Part shown: in pieces, positions 25,645 through 34,365 of the stretch | How positions within the stretch are numbered: the stretch's first letter is position 1 | Layout: every line of letters begins with the position of its first letter | Source: Bacteroidaceae bacterium | GTDB taxonomy: Bacteria; Bacteroidota; Bacteroidia; Bacteroidales; Bacteroidaceae | Direction of reading: 5' to 3' | DNA length: 52,153 bases | Assembly (NCBI GenBank): GCA_017529865.1 | Contig: JAFXNA010000015.1 | Span: 1-52,153 of the forward strand | Made by a program: the position numbers and the translations under genes | Notes under the pieces: model-generated | What the model was told of the DNA's origin: nothing | Database searches by the model: none | What the model saw: the letters and a program-made list of their open reading frames with translations, nothing else

Positions 25645-25649
25645 ACATT

Positions 25650-27086
25650 ATGAGACTTATTCCAACTTACAAATGGGCCAAGAACGTGAGAGCCGCTCGA
25701 CTCTCCAACAAGAACTTCCGTAACAAACCTTGGGCAGCAGGAGGCATCCTCATCCTATGCGTCATCATCGCTATGCTCCTTGCCAACCTGCCCTTCACCC
25801 ACCAGCTCTATCACGATGTGCTCAACACCAGTCTCTCCATGAGCATCAAAAGCCCCACCCTCTCCGATGGCACACACATCATCGACTGGGTATTTCCACG
25901 GGGCATGACCGTAGAGAAGTTCATCAACGACATCCTGATGGTCATTTTCTTCTTTACCGTTGGACTTGAAATCAAACGAGAGGTCGTATGCGGAGAACTA
26001 TCCACACCCAAGAAAGCTATGCTACCCGTCATTGCGGCAGCAGGCGGAATGCTCTTCCCCGCTCTCATCTACTTCCTTTTCAATCACGGTACCGATGCTG
26101 TCAGTGGATGGGGAATTCCCACCGCCACCGATATCGCCTTCGCTGTAGGCATCATGTCCATTCTTGGTGATCGTGTACCCATCTCCCTGAAAGTGTTTCT
26201 TACCGCCCTTGCTATTGCCGACGACCTTGGAGCCATCCTCGTTGTTGCCTTCTTCTATGGCGGACAAGTCAACATAGCCCTCCTTGCCATCGCCCTGTTC
26301 TTACTGGCAATCATCTACATCATGAATCGCATAGGCGAAAAACGCATGATGTACTATCTCATCCCAGCCATCGCAGTGTGGTTCCTGTTCTACTATGCAG
26401 GCATCCATGCCACCATGTCGGGAGTTGTTATGGCCTTCATGATTCCAATGCAAGGAAAATACAACCGCGCCTATCTCACACGTAAGAACCGTGAATACGA
26501 GCGTCGAATCATCGATTACGAAACCATTGACGACATCGACGGTGTCAACGAAGAGTTTCCCAACGACTTCCAGCGCCACTGTCTGCGTCGCATTAGCCAC
26601 ATCAGCAGCAACACCATGGGAATGTCCTACCGACTTGAACATGCACTCGGTCCTTGGGTTAACTTCTGCATCATGCCTATATTTGCACTCGCCAATGCAG
26701 GCGTAGAGATCCCAGATTTCAGCTATTTCAATATCTTCCAGTGGTCACCAGAAATTGGTAGCGTCGGTATGGGAGTCTTCTTCGGCCTCCTCTTAGGCAA
26801 ACCCGTCGGCATCACCCTCGCCAGCTACTTTGCCATTAAGTGTAAAGTAGGCGAAATGCCGAAACGCGCCACTTGGCCCATGCTCTTCGCCGTAGCCTGC
26901 CTCGGCGGCATCGGCTTCACCATGAGCATCTTTGTTGACACACTCTCCTTCGGTGCCTACCCAGACCTTGTGGAGCACCTCCGTGCCAGTGGTAAGATAG
27001 CCGTCCTCCTCGGCTCCCTCTCCGCTGGTATTCTTGGCAGCCTCCTCATCCAGATGGTACATAAACTACAGAAAGCAAAAAATTAG
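25650..27086 (+). CDS. nhaA: Na+/H+ antiporter NhaA
   Basis: The 478-residue product has about twelve membrane segments and the NhaA marks: VGLEIKREVVCGELSTPKKA, PTATDIAFAVGIMSILGDRV, the ion-binding pair in AIADDLGAILVVAFFY, and a conserved end (CLGGIGFTMSIFVDTLSFG). A charged insert (about 275-315: RAYLTRKNREYERRIIDY) makes it longer than the E. coli protein. It exchanges sodium for protons at the inner membrane. The ATG at 25650 is chosen over the TTG at 25641, which overlaps the regulator. Confidence 0.95.
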   Translation: MRLIPTYKWAKNVRAARLSNKNFRNKPWAAGGILILCVIIAMLLANLPFTHQLYHDVLNTSLSMSIKSPTLSDGTHIIDWVFPRGMTVEKFINDILMVIFFFTVGLEIKREVVCGELSTPKKAMLPVIAAAGGMLFPALIYFLFNHGTDAVSGWGIPTATDIAFAVGIMSILGDRVPISLKVFLTALAIADDLGAILVVAFFYGGQVNIALLAIALFLLAIIYIMNRIGEKRMMYYLIPAIAVWFLFYYAGIHATMSGVVMAFMIPMQGKYNRAYLTRKNREYERRIIDYETIDDIDGVNEEFPNDFQRHCLRRISHISSNTMGMSYRLEHALGPWVNFCIMPIFALANAGVEIPDFSYFNIFQWSPEIGSVGMGVFFGLLLGKPVGITLASYFAIKCKVGEMPKRATWPMLFAVACLGGIGFTMSIFVDTLSFGAYPDLVEHLRASGKIAVLLGSLSAGILGSLLIQMVHKLQKAKN

Positions 27087-27097
27087 TAAACGAAGAA

Positions 27098-27126
27098 CAA
27101 AAAAAGCAGACCCGATGGGGTCTGCT
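27098..27126. terminator. Shared terminator between nhaA and rpmA
   Basis: AGCAGACCC (27105-27113) and GGGTCTGCT (27118-27126) form a perfect 9-bp stem with a GATG loop. The A run at 27098-27105 gives a U tract to the minus-strand rplU-rpmA transcript; for nhaA the tract is poorer. Confidence 0.85.
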
Positions 27127-27151
27127 ATCATTTGTGTCGTGACGTGACGAC

Positions 27152-27412
27152 TTAAGCTTCTGCAGGAGTAACTGAGATGGTTGAACGGTTCTTGTAGCCC
27201 TTCTTGAAGGATACGAAACCATCGACCAAAGCATACAAAGTATCATCCTTTCCCTGACCTACGTTCTTGCCTGGGAAGTGCTTGTTACCGCGCTGACGTA
27301 CGAGGATGTTACCTGCCTTAGCGAATTCGCCACCGAACAATTTAACACCGAGTCGTTTGCTGTGTGACTCACGGCCGTTCTTTGAACTACCTACACCTTT
27401 TTTATGTGCCAT
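27152..27412 (-). CDS. rpmA: 50S ribosomal protein L27
   Basis: The 86-residue protein is a full-length L27 ([56 protein letters not shown]). It lies near the peptidyl transferase centre and starts directly with MAHKKG, so no N-terminal cleavage peptide of the Firmicutes kind is present. It follows rplU by 30 bases and ends before a strong terminator. Confidence 0.98.
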   Translation of the reverse strand: MAHKKGVGSSKNGRESHSKRLGVKLFGGEFAKAGNILVRQRGNKHFPGKNVGQGKDDTLYALVDGFVSFKKGYKNRSTISVTPAEA

Positions 27413-27442
27413 GTTTCTGTCTGTTTTTTAATGGGTTAAACA

Positions 27443-27760
27443 CTAAGCGACAACACTCTTGATTGTCAATTCTGTAAACTGCTGACGATGTCCGCGCAAC
27501 TTCTTGTAGCCCTTGCGACGACGCTTGTGGAATACGAGCACCTTGTCACCCTTTACGAGGGGAGTTACTACTTCGCAAACAACTTTTGCTCCGTCAACTG
27601 TAGGTGTACCTACTGTCACTGCACCTTCATTGTCAACCAATAATACTTTCTCAAACTCAACTGTCTGCTGAGCTTCAGCGTTCTGAATGTGGTGAACGAA
27701 GAGCTTCTTGCCTTCTTCTGCCTTGAACTGCTGACCGTTAATTTCTACGATTACGTACAT
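27443..27760 (-). CDS. rplU: 50S ribosomal protein L21
   Basis: The 105-residue protein shows the L21 pattern: [19 protein letters not shown] at the start, the [20 protein letters not shown] core, and the [23 protein letters not shown]-binding end. It binds 23S rRNA in the large subunit. rplU-rpmA is the usual two-gene operon, here driven by the promoter at 27849-27856. Confidence 0.98.
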   Translation of the reverse strand: MYVIVEINGQQFKAEEGKKLFVHHIQNAEAQQTVEFEKVLLVDNEGAVTVGTPTVDGAKVVCEVVTPLVKGDKVLVFHKRRRKGYKKLRGHRQQFTELTIKSVVA

Positions 27761-27848
27761 TATTATAAATGATAAAACGGGTTTGGACCGTGAGGCGGCG
27801 CTCAGTTATGGGCACACTTATTGGAGCCTCTGCGGCATAAATCGGCTG

Positions 27849-27856
27849 CAAAGGTA
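27849..27856 (-). promoter_or_regulatory. Promoter -7 box of rplU-rpmA
   Basis: The reverse strand reads TACCTTTG followed by CAGCC. It lies 89 bases upstream of the rplU start, leaving a GC-richer leader that could hold ribosomal-protein feedback structure, although I do not see a defined one. Confidence 0.65.
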
Positions 27857-27930
27857 CAAAATAATTCATAATTCATCATTCACAATTCATGTTTTTTTGC
27901 TAAAACGAGGTGTTTTTTCGTTTTTTTCCG

Positions 27931-27938
27931 TAAATTTG
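27931..27938 (+). promoter_or_regulatory. Promoter -7 box of the potassium-channel gene
   Basis: TAAATTTG followed by CACGC, 30 bases before the ATG at 27968. Confidence 0.55.
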
Positions 27939-27967
27939 CACGCGAAAATGCACAAAAACATACGAAT

Positions 27968-28789
27968 ATGGCAGGTATAAAAAGTAAACTCACACGGAAA
28001 GAGCGTCTACGCCAAATCATTTTTGATGACGACACCCCCGCAGGTCGCCGTTTCGACATTGCATTGACAATCGCTATTGCTGTCAGCTTAATCATCCTCT
28101 TCTTCGAGAGCAGTCCCTCACTACCTCCTTGGTTGAAAACGACATTGGGTTGGCTGGAAGTCCTGCTCACAGTGGTCTTCACTGTTGAGTATCTGGCACG
28201 TCTCTATTGTGCAGAGAATCGCCGCAAATATGCATTCGGAGCATGGGGTATCATCGATTTACTGGCTGTACTGCCTCCCTATCTTACGTTCTTCTTCCCT
28301 GGAGCACATTATATGCTGATGCTACGTAGCATCCGATTCATCCGCATCTTCCGCATTTTCCGTCTGTTCGTCTTCCTCAACGAAGGGGAATTGTTACTAC
28401 AAGCTATCGGACGTAGCCTTCATAAGATTCTGGTTTATTTCCTCTTCGTACTGGTGCTTGTCATCTGTCTGGGTACCTTGATGTTCATCATAGAAAGCGG
28501 ACAGCCCGACAGTTCGTTCCGCGATATCGGCACTTCAATCTATTGGGCCATCACCACCCTCAGTACGGTCGGTTATGGAGACATTACTCCCGTCACCGTT
28601 GCAGGACGCTTCCTCTCCTCGTTCATCATGTTGTTGGGCTACACCCTCATTGCTGTTCCTGGAGGTATCGTCACAGCTTCGTTTATCAATACCACCAACG
28701 AGCCTGTGCGCAACAACCGCTGCCCTCGTTGTGATTCGAAGGTAAAGAAGACGGATAAGTTCTGCTCACAATGTGGGGAAAAACTATAG
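27968..28789 (+). CDS. Voltage-gated-type potassium channel with C-terminal zinc ribbon
   Basis: The 273-residue protein has six membrane segments. S4 carries regularly spaced Arg residues (LRSIRFIRIFRIFRLF, 119-134), and the pore filter TLSTVGYGD is at 197-205, so K+ selectivity is expected. After S6 there is a short zinc ribbon (Cys252, Cys255, Cys266, Cys269: CPRC and CSQC), probably cytosolic. The channel should sit in the inner membrane as a tetramer. The zinc ribbon might act as a redox or metal sensor, which is my inference. The gene is monocistronic and ends 7 bases from the convergent GH2 gene. Confidence 0.92.
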   Translation: MAGIKSKLTRKERLRQIIFDDDTPAGRRFDIALTIAIAVSLIILFFESSPSLPPWLKTTLGWLEVLLTVVFTVEYLARLYCAENRRKYAFGAWGIIDLLAVLPPYLTFFFPGAHYMLMLRSIRFIRIFRIFRLFVFLNEGELLLQAIGRSLHKILVYFLFVLVLVICLGTLMFIIESGQPDSSFRDIGTSIYWAITTLSTVGYGDITPVTVAGRFLSSFIMLLGYTLIAVPGGIVTASFINTTNEPVRNNRCPRCDSKVKKTDKFCSQCGEKL

Positions 28790-28796
28790 AAGCCGA

Positions 28797-31280
28797 CTAT
28801 TTTGCTTTTATCTTTGCACTAGCAGACCGCAATCCGGGAGATTCGACAGAAATCTTAGCGTTTCCTTTATGACCATTTGAGATGACACCTACCACCAACT
28901 GACCTTTGAAAAGTTTCATGGTGGGTTGGGTGAAGACCTCGAACGAGGTTGCATCTCCATTGCACATTCCTTTGAACTCAGCGGCCCCACTAACATGTAC
29001 ATTAATTTGTTGATTGGCCTCCGGACAAAGGTTACCGTCCTTATCGACTGCCTGCACAACGAAGAACGCCATATCTTCCCCATCGGCTTTGAGGGTTTTG
29101 TGTCCGTGATACTCATCGAGCGATTGCTGGGAAACAACAAGTTTGTAAGGCGCCCCGGCTGTACGGCATACGGATTCTCCTCTTCGCACCCCATTGGCAT
29201 CGTAAACCACCACTCGAATTTCACCCGGCTCATACTTCACATCGTTCCAACGCAGACGGTAGCGGTCGATGAGCGGTTCGTTCTCCTTAACCGTTCGGCC
29301 TCCATCAGGTTTCACACGCTCATCCATTCGTTTGCTTATACGTCCCTGACTCTTCCCGTTGACGAACAACTCGGCAGAAGGATAGTTGGTATAACAATAA
29401 ACAGGTGTCACTTCCCCTTCACGACCAGGCCAAGTCCAATGGGGCAACAGGTGAATGGTTTCTGCGTTTTTGTTCCAATGACTGCGATAGAGCCAATAAC
29501 GATCTTTCGGGAGTCCTGCGAGGTCGAAGATTCCGAAATAGCTACTACGTGCATTCATGCGGTCATCGTAAGGGGTGGGTTCGCCCAAATAGTCGAATCC
29601 TGTCCACACAAACTCACCAATCACCCAATCGTTATCGTCCTGCAACACCCAGTCGTCCTCTGGGATGTTTGACCACCAACAAGCTTCGAGGTCGTACGAA
29701 CTGCATTGCCCGTCAGGGTAGGTCTTCCCATCCGCACGTACTACGGGGAACTTATACACACCCCGACTACTGATGGTCGATGCAGTCTCGCTACCCAACA
29801 CAAACTTCTGGTGCAAACGTTCGTAGGCGGTTTTATATTTGAAGGTACGATAGTTCAGACCCACGATATCGAGCGCATCAGCAAACCCCGATGCAATCAC
29901 GTTGTCCCAACGATCCATTCCTGAAGTACAGGCACGAGTAGGATCAAGTTGATGCACGAAGTCCTGCATCGCCTGCAACATCTGCGTTCCCTTACGGTCG
30001 CCCTGCTCTGGAATCTCGTTCCCCAAACTCCACATCACGATGCTCGGATGCAGACGGTTGGCAAGCACCAAATTCTCCAAATCGCGTTGCCACCAATCAT
30101 TATAAAATCGGCAATAGCCGTTCTTGCACTTCGGATAGACCCACATATCGAACGATTCAGCCATTACCAGCATACCCAACGAATCGCAGACATCCATCTG
30201 CAGTTGTGACGGCATGTTGTGCGCTGTACGGATAGCATCACAACCCATCGCCTTCAGGAGTTCCACCTGGCGAACCAACGCCGCTTTACTGACTGCTGCA
30301 CCAATCATTCCCAAATCGTGATGCAGACACACACCTCGGAACTTTCGGGTCATTTCGTTCAATTGGAATCCATGCTCAGCGGTATAGCTGATGGTACGGA
30401 TACCCACTCTACGAGTCACCTCATCCTTCACCCTACCCTGCGCATCCTTCACCCTCACCTTCAGGGGGTACAGCTGGGGATGCTCAGGCGACCAATAGGT
30501 CACATTCGTCACATCGAGTTCTGCATGCACCTTTCCATCCTTCACAGCCACTTGTACCCCCCAAGTGCCGCAAAGTTCAACCTCCACCTTATCGGCAGAA
30601 TCACACCCCACCAACTTCACATCCACACTCACCTTCGCACTATGTCGCGAAGGGTCTATTGACATGGTACGCATGTCGATGCCCCACTGATCAACCGCTT
30701 TTGCCGCGGTCTGAATCAAGGTCACAGGACGGTACAATCCTGCGCCAGGATACCAACGGCTACTTTCAGGCAGATTCCGCAACTTCACTGCCAGCACGTT
30801 GTGATGACTTCCTTTCTTAATATATGGGGTGATATCGATATTGAATGCATTATAGCCATACTTCCACTCTCCCGCTTTCGTTCCGTTCACATACACCTCA
30901 GGTTCCGACATCGCACCATCGAAGTTCAGTATGACACGCTCTGCATCGTGCGCCACACGGAATTCACGTCGGTAGTATCCTGTACCAGTCCACGGCAGAC
31001 TACCTGTACGCCCCGTCTTCTCCGTCGCCTCCTGCTCTCCGTTCTGCTCAATAGCTACCGTCTGACGGTCGTTGTTATTATCAAATGGTCCGCTGATGGC
31101 CCAGTCGTGAGGCACTGTGACCTCCTGCCAATCCGAGTCATCATAATCCACTTCTGCAAAATGGGCATTAGCCGAACGAGTAAACATCCAGTCCAACTTC
31201 AATACCGACTCTGTGCGAGCATGCTGTGCACTCGCGGTGACAACCAACATTGTCAATAATATGAATACAATCCTTCTCAT
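28797..31280 (-). CDS. Glycoside hydrolase family 2 (beta-galactosidase type)
   Basis: The 827-residue exported enzyme has a signal peptide (MRRIVFILLTMLVVTASAQ), a jelly-roll sugar-binding domain (VTVPHDWAISGPFD), an Ig-like domain and the TIM barrel. The general acid/base Glu is near residue 422 in MWSLGNEIPEQ and the nucleophile Glu near 498 in VLGSETAST. Beyond the barrel there is a DUF4982-like Ig domain and another C-terminal domain. It likely removes terminal beta-galactosyl units from plant or host glycans in the periplasm. The ATG at 31280 is chosen because the signal peptide starts there and the promoter lies at 31301-31332. No TonB-linked porin pair is nearby, so this is not a full polysaccharide locus. 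Confidence 0.92.
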   Translation of the reverse strand: MRRIVFILLTMLVVTASAQHARTESVLKLDWMFTRSANAHFAEVDYDDSDWQEVTVPHDWAISGPFDNNNDRQTVAIEQNGEQEATEKTGRTGSLPWTGTGYYRREFRVAHDAERVILNFDGAMSEPEVYVNGTKAGEWKYGYNAFNIDITPYIKKGSHHNVLAVKLRNLPESSRWYPGAGLYRPVTLIQTAAKAVDQWGIDMRTMSIDPSRHSAKVSVDVKLVGCDSADKVEVELCGTWGVQVAVKDGKVHAELDVTNVTYWSPEHPQLYPLKVRVKDAQGRVKDEVTRRVGIRTISYTAEHGFQLNEMTRKFRGVCLHHDLGMIGAAVSKAALVRQVELLKAMGCDAIRTAHNMPSQLQMDVCDSLGMLVMAESFDMWVYPKCKNGYCRFYNDWWQRDLENLVLANRLHPSIVMWSLGNEIPEQGDRKGTQMLQAMQDFVHQLDPTRACTSGMDRWDNVIASGFADALDIVGLNYRTFKYKTAYERLHQKFVLGSETASTISSRGVYKFPVVRADGKTYPDGQCSSYDLEACWWSNIPEDDWVLQDDNDWVIGEFVWTGFDYLGEPTPYDDRMNARSSYFGIFDLAGLPKDRYWLYRSHWNKNAETIHLLPHWTWPGREGEVTPVYCYTNYPSAELFVNGKSQGRISKRMDERVKPDGGRTVKENEPLIDRYRLRWNDVKYEPGEIRVVVYDANGVRRGESVCRTAGAPYKLVVSQQSLDEYHGHKTLKADGEDMAFFVVQAVDKDGNLCPEANQQINVHVSGAAEFKGMCNGDATSFEVFTQPTMKLFKGQLVVGVISNGHKGNAKISVESPGLRSASAKIKAK

Positions 31281-31300
31281 GATATATGCTTTTTGCGCTG

Positions 31301-31332
31301 CAAAAGTAACAAAAAAAAGCGTTTCGAACAAA
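31301..31332 (-). promoter_or_regulatory. Promoter of the GH2 gene, overlapping the upstream terminator
   Basis: On the reverse strand TTTG (31329-31332) and TACTTTTG (31301-31308) are 20 bases apart. The -33 box lies in the loop of the terminator hairpin 31318-31341, so this short stretch serves both ends of adjacent units. Confidence 0.6.
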
Positions 31333-31341
31333 CGAAACGCT
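31311..31341 (-). terminator. Terminator of the 25-residue microprotein unit
   Basis: On the reverse strand AGCGTTTCG-TTTGTT-CGAAACGCT (31341-31318) is a perfect 9-bp hairpin followed by seven T (31317-31311). It stands about 50 bases after the microprotein stop. Confidence 0.85.
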
Positions 31342-31389
31342 CTTTAAATGTATTTAAAACTAAAAATTATCTCTAAAAATCAACTCAGC

Positions 31390-31467
31390 TTATTTCCATG
31401 CCGAAATATTACTGAGGATAAAGGCAAAGAACATAATGCCCAAAAGAAAAAATACAATTGTGTCCAT
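31390..31467 (-). CDS. 25-residue hydrophobic microprotein
   Basis: ATG at 31467-31465 opens 25 codons ending in TAA at 31392-31390. The peptide starts MDTIVFFLLG and ends SNISAWK; residues 4-18 are almost entirely hydrophobic with five Phe, so a single membrane helix with a short polar tail is expected. The unit has its own promoter (31585-31615, exact spacing), a leader of about 110 nt with a small hairpin (GGAGAAGCGTCTCC near 31500) and a strong terminator (31311-31341). This promoter-ORF-terminator completeness is the main support; it has no neighbour-derived function. Small membrane subunits of oxidases or transporters are typical analogues, but I recognise no family. Confidence 0.55.
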   Translation of the reverse strand: MDTIVFFLLGIMFFAFILSNISAWK

Positions 31468-31584
31468 CTTTCTAAATTTTATCCTAAAATTAATAACTAA
31501 GTGGAGACGCTTCTCCTTAGATAATCAAACGATTAATAACTCAATTTAAACAATCTTTTTACCTTAACTTCTGTTTTGACGCTG

Positions 31585-31615
31585 CAAAGGTACGGCGACT
31601 TCGCAATATAGCAAA
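31585..31615 (-). promoter_or_regulatory. Promoter of the microprotein unit
   Basis: On the reverse strand TTTG (31612-31615) and TACCTTTG (31585-31592) are separated by 19 bases. The -7 box is followed by CAGCG. Confidence 0.75.
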
Positions 31616-31694
31616 GCATTTTGAGGAAAAAACGCAGGCAATACACCATTTTGTTGACACGAATCAATGTTTGTTATCGCCAACATATCAAATA

Positions 31695-31711
31695 AGGGCC
31701 TAAAGTGCCCT
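31695..31711 (-). terminator. Weak hairpin after the GT2 gene
   Basis: AGGGC (31695-31699) pairs with GCCCT (31707-31711) around a 7-base loop. On the minus strand it is followed by TATTTG. It is a weak candidate terminator, 29 bases past the GT2 stop. Confidence 0.4.
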
Positions 31712-31739
31712 ATAATTACTAACCGTCAACCCCTAACAA

Positions 31740-32900
31740 TTAACCGTTTTCCAATACGCATCCAGCAGTCAGAATGCAGTCCAGACGCGATGAATAAGTA
31801 GCCAAATGAACCGTAGTCTGTTTATCTTGTGCTTTTCGTTCTATTTCTTCTAGTATTTCCTCATACGAATACTCATCCACATCATACACCACAAAGTCGT
31901 AACGCACCGTCTGATTCTCCCCAATGTCATATGCCAGATGGTTCTGATCACAGATTGCAGCCATCGCCTCGAGCGTCCTGTTCGAGCCCTTAAGCAAGAA
32001 ACGTGCGCCCTGCATATACTGAAGCACTGTCATCGGTTTCTCAAAAAGTCCCTTCACCTTTCGCGACACAAACTCACTTGCACCCTTCAGATAAATAGCC
32101 GAGCGAATTGGAATCGACAGAATCCAGTTGTAGTTCGAATAGTGTTTCCTGAAGAATATATACATCGCCTCGTAGAACACATACACATATCGGAACGAGT
32201 TCTTATGCGTACTCTCCCCCTTATAGTGCATGATTCGCGATGGGATGTAGTAGTTCTGCTTACCCGTTTGCAGCATCCGGTACGAGAGGTCGATATCTTC
32301 GCCATACATGAAGAAATCCTCGTCCAGCAGGCCACACTCGTTGAGCACGGACCTGCGGATAAACATACAGGCACCAGAAATAATCTCGATAGGAGTTGCC
32401 GCAAACTCATCCAGATACTTCATGTAGTAACGACCGAACACCCTGCTCTGTGGAAACAGCCTTGTCAGGCCTACCATCTTACAGAACGCAGTAAATGGCG
32501 TAGGCACCCCACGACGCGACTCGGGAGCGAACCAACCGTTCTCACACAACATTCGCACACCTGCAGCTCCTATAGCCGGATTGCCGTCCAGTAGGTCAAT
32601 ACAATCGCGCAATAGCCGTTCGTTCACAATCGTGTCAGGGTTCAGCAACAGCACGTACTCACTATCCGACTCACGGATTGCGACATTGTTCGCACGAGCG
32701 AAACCCATATTCTCCTTATTTTCAATGAACCGTACCTGCGGGTACAGCTGTCGGTTAAAACCGACGGAATCATCCTGGCTATCATTATCTACCACAATCA
32801 CCTGTCCCTCAATGCCCTCCATGGCCTTCACCACCGAATGCAAACACTGAGCCAGGTAATACTTCACTCGATAATTCACTATGATAACCGTAACCTTCAT
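31740..32900 (-). CDS. Family 2 glycosyltransferase
   Basis: The 386-residue protein begins with a GT-A fold: VTVIIVNYRVKYYLAQCLHS, VIVVDNDSQDDSV, ENKENMGFARANNVAIRESD, and the metal-binding LLLNPDT. The acceptor side shows ISGACMFIRRSVLNECGLLD and FMYGEDIDLSYRM. It looks like the rhamnosyl or related transferases of cell-wall and surface-polysaccharide synthesis; donor and acceptor are unknown. A C-terminal extension of about 80 residues (VYDVDEYSYEEILEEIE) is of unknown use. It follows the 155-residue membrane protein by 13 bases, in the recR operon. Confidence 0.9.
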   Translation of the reverse strand: MKVTVIIVNYRVKYYLAQCLHSVVKAMEGIEGQVIVVDNDSQDDSVGFNRQLYPQVRFIENKENMGFARANNVAIRESDSEYVLLLNPDTIVNERLLRDCIDLLDGNPAIGAAGVRMLCENGWFAPESRRGVPTPFTAFCKMVGLTRLFPQSRVFGRYYMKYLDEFAATPIEIISGACMFIRRSVLNECGLLDEDFFMYGEDIDLSYRMLQTGKQNYYIPSRIMHYKGESTHKNSFRYVYVFYEAMYIFFRKHYSNYNWILSIPIRSAIYLKGASEFVSRKVKGLFEKPMTVLQYMQGARFLLKGSNRTLEAMAAICDQNHLAYDIGENQTVRYDFVVYDVDEYSYEEILEEIERKAQDKQTTVHLATYSSRLDCILTAGCVLENG

Positions 32901-32913
32901 CTATACCTTATTA

Positions 32914-33381
32914 TTAATTAATAGGTTCCTCCTCCTCTTTCGAAGATAAGAACTCCTTCACCTTTCGCTCCGACGGAATACAGAACAGCGTTGTAATCAC
33001 AGCGATGCCGGCACAATAGACACCCTTGTCGTCCATCAGCAGGAAATACACCAGCACACCCAGCTCTGCACACAGGAGCAGCAATGCCAGTCGTATGATG
33101 CTCCACTGGTGATAAGCCAACAATGCCTCGTCCTTATCCATCCGTCGCAAACCACGTTGCGTATTCAGCGAAAACAACTTCAACGCAAGCGGCACACATA
33201 CAATCGTCAGCAAGATCATCGCCACATCCACATAAAACTCAAACTGCTGACCCTGCGCCACCAGCTCCCCGTTAGGAATCACCCCTACTTCGCCTAATAT
33301 CCAAGTCAATACAATGATGCCCCACACCACGAACAACTCCACACGCAGACTCCGCATCAATTTCTTAATATTTCTTTCCAT
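32914..33381 (-). CDS. Small integral membrane protein of unknown function
   Basis: The 155-residue product has about four hydrophobic helices (ELFVVWGIIVLTWILGEVGV, VDVAMILLTIVCVPLALKLF, SIIRLALLLLCAELGVLVYF, AGIAVITTLFCI) and an acidic end (EEEEPIN). It lies between recR (31-base gap) and the GT2 gene (13-base gap). Both gaps suggest co-transcription. No family or function is recognised. Confidence 0.8.
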   Translation of the reverse strand: MERNIKKLMRSLRVELFVVWGIIVLTWILGEVGVIPNGELVAQGQQFEFYVDVAMILLTIVCVPLALKLFSLNTQRGLRRMDKDEALLAYHQWSIIRLALLLLCAELGVLVYFLLMDDKGVYCAGIAVITTLFCIPSERKVKEFLSSKEEEEPIN

Positions 33382-33412
33382 AATCTATTATCTACAACCA
33401 TTATCAATTAAG

Positions 33413-34033
33413 CTAACTAGCACCACGAAACTCCACCCTGTTCACAATTGAGCGCCCCAGCGTCACCTCATCGGTGTACTGCAACTCGTCGTTCACCGAC
33501 AGACCACGGGCCAACACCGTCAGCCGCGTACCTACATATTGGGCCAACTTACGCGAAATAAAGAAATTCGTCGTGTCACCCTCCATCGTCGAACTCAGCG
33601 CCAAAATCACTTCCGCAATGCCACCCTGCGCCACACGATCCACCAAGCTCTGGATTTCCAAGTCGGCCGGGCCAATACCGTCGAGCGGACTAATCACACC
33701 ACCCAGCACATGATACAACCCATGATACTGATTCGTTGCCTCAATTGCCATCACGTCACGGATGTTCTCCACCACACAAATAAGCGTTCTGTCCCTTGAC
33801 TCCGAAGCACAAATCTGGCACACCTCATCGTCAGAGATATTATGACAGACCCTACAGTAGTTCACCTCATGGCGCAACTGGCTCACAGCATTCGCGAAAC
33901 CATCCACCGAACCCACATCCATCCTCAGCAAATGTAGCACCAACCGCAATGCAGACTTGCGGCCCACTCCTGGCAATTTCGAGAACTCATCGACAGCTCT
34001 CTCAAACAACTCCGAAGAATAACGCTGCTCCAT
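33413..34033 (-). CDS. recR: Recombination mediator protein RecR
   Basis: The 206-residue protein has the RecR layout: an N-terminal helix-hairpin-helix ([20 protein letters not shown]), a C4 zinc finger (Cys60, Cys63, Cys72, Cys75), and a Toprim domain ([36 protein letters not shown]). RecR works with RecO (and RecF) to load RecA onto gapped single-stranded DNA. It heads a three-gene minus-strand run behind the promoter at 34076-34083. Confidence 0.97.
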   Translation of the reverse strand: MEQRYSSELFERAVDEFSKLPGVGRKSALRLVLHLLRMDVGSVDGFANAVSQLRHEVNYCRVCHNISDDEVCQICASESRDRTLICVVENIRDVMAIEATNQYHGLYHVLGGVISPLDGIGPADLEIQSLVDRVAQGGIAEVILALSSTMEGDTTNFFISRKLAQYVGTRLTVLARGLSVNDELQYTDEVTLGRSIVNRVEFRGAS

Positions 34034-34075
34034 TTCCGTCTTTTTGATAGTGAGTTAGGATTTTCAAATCCGCGG

Positions 34076-34083
34076 CAAAGTTA
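34076..34083 (-). promoter_or_regulatory. Promoter -7 box of recR
   Basis: The reverse strand reads TAACTTTG followed by CCGCGG. It lies 43 bases before the recR start. Confidence 0.6.
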
Positions 34084-34175
34084 CACAAAAAACTTGAGAA
34101 AAGCACCATGAAAAAGCAAAAAACGCATGTTTCCGCATTTTTTTGCATCATTTTACACATTTTTCATCAAAAACA

Positions 34176-34207
34176 TTTGGTTGGTAAAAAATAATGTACT
34201 AACTTTG
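34176..34207 (+). promoter_or_regulatory. Promoter of the HU-like gene
   Basis: TTTG at 34176-34179 and TAACTTTG at 34200-34207 are separated by 20 bases. Transcription would start about 150 bases before the ATG at 34366. Confidence 0.65.
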
Positions 34208-34365
34208 CCGTACACCTTTTGAAAATTAGATGTAGAAAGAATAAATCGTAAGTCTACAGCTAATAAAAAGAGAGGTGTAGAGAAAAAAAGGAATATATGT
34301 AGACCTAATCATCTGATGACAAGAAGAGAACGATAGGTACAAAAGCGAATGAGCCAGAAGAAAAG

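Larger units (their letters stand above)
34034..34365. other. Divergent spacer between recR and the HU-like gene
   Basis: The 332-base spacer contains the recR promoter box and the HU-like gene promoter, plus a leader of about 155 nt before the HU-like start. The leader is A-rich (repeated AAAAAG, AGAGAAAAAAAGG) and has no clear hairpin. No gene is visible. Confidence 0.55.

Noticed and set aside
28797..31280. A polysaccharide utilisation locus around the GH2 or GH115 genes
   Set aside because: No SusC/SusD pair, sulfatase or hybrid two-component sensor accompanies either enzyme; they are single genes.
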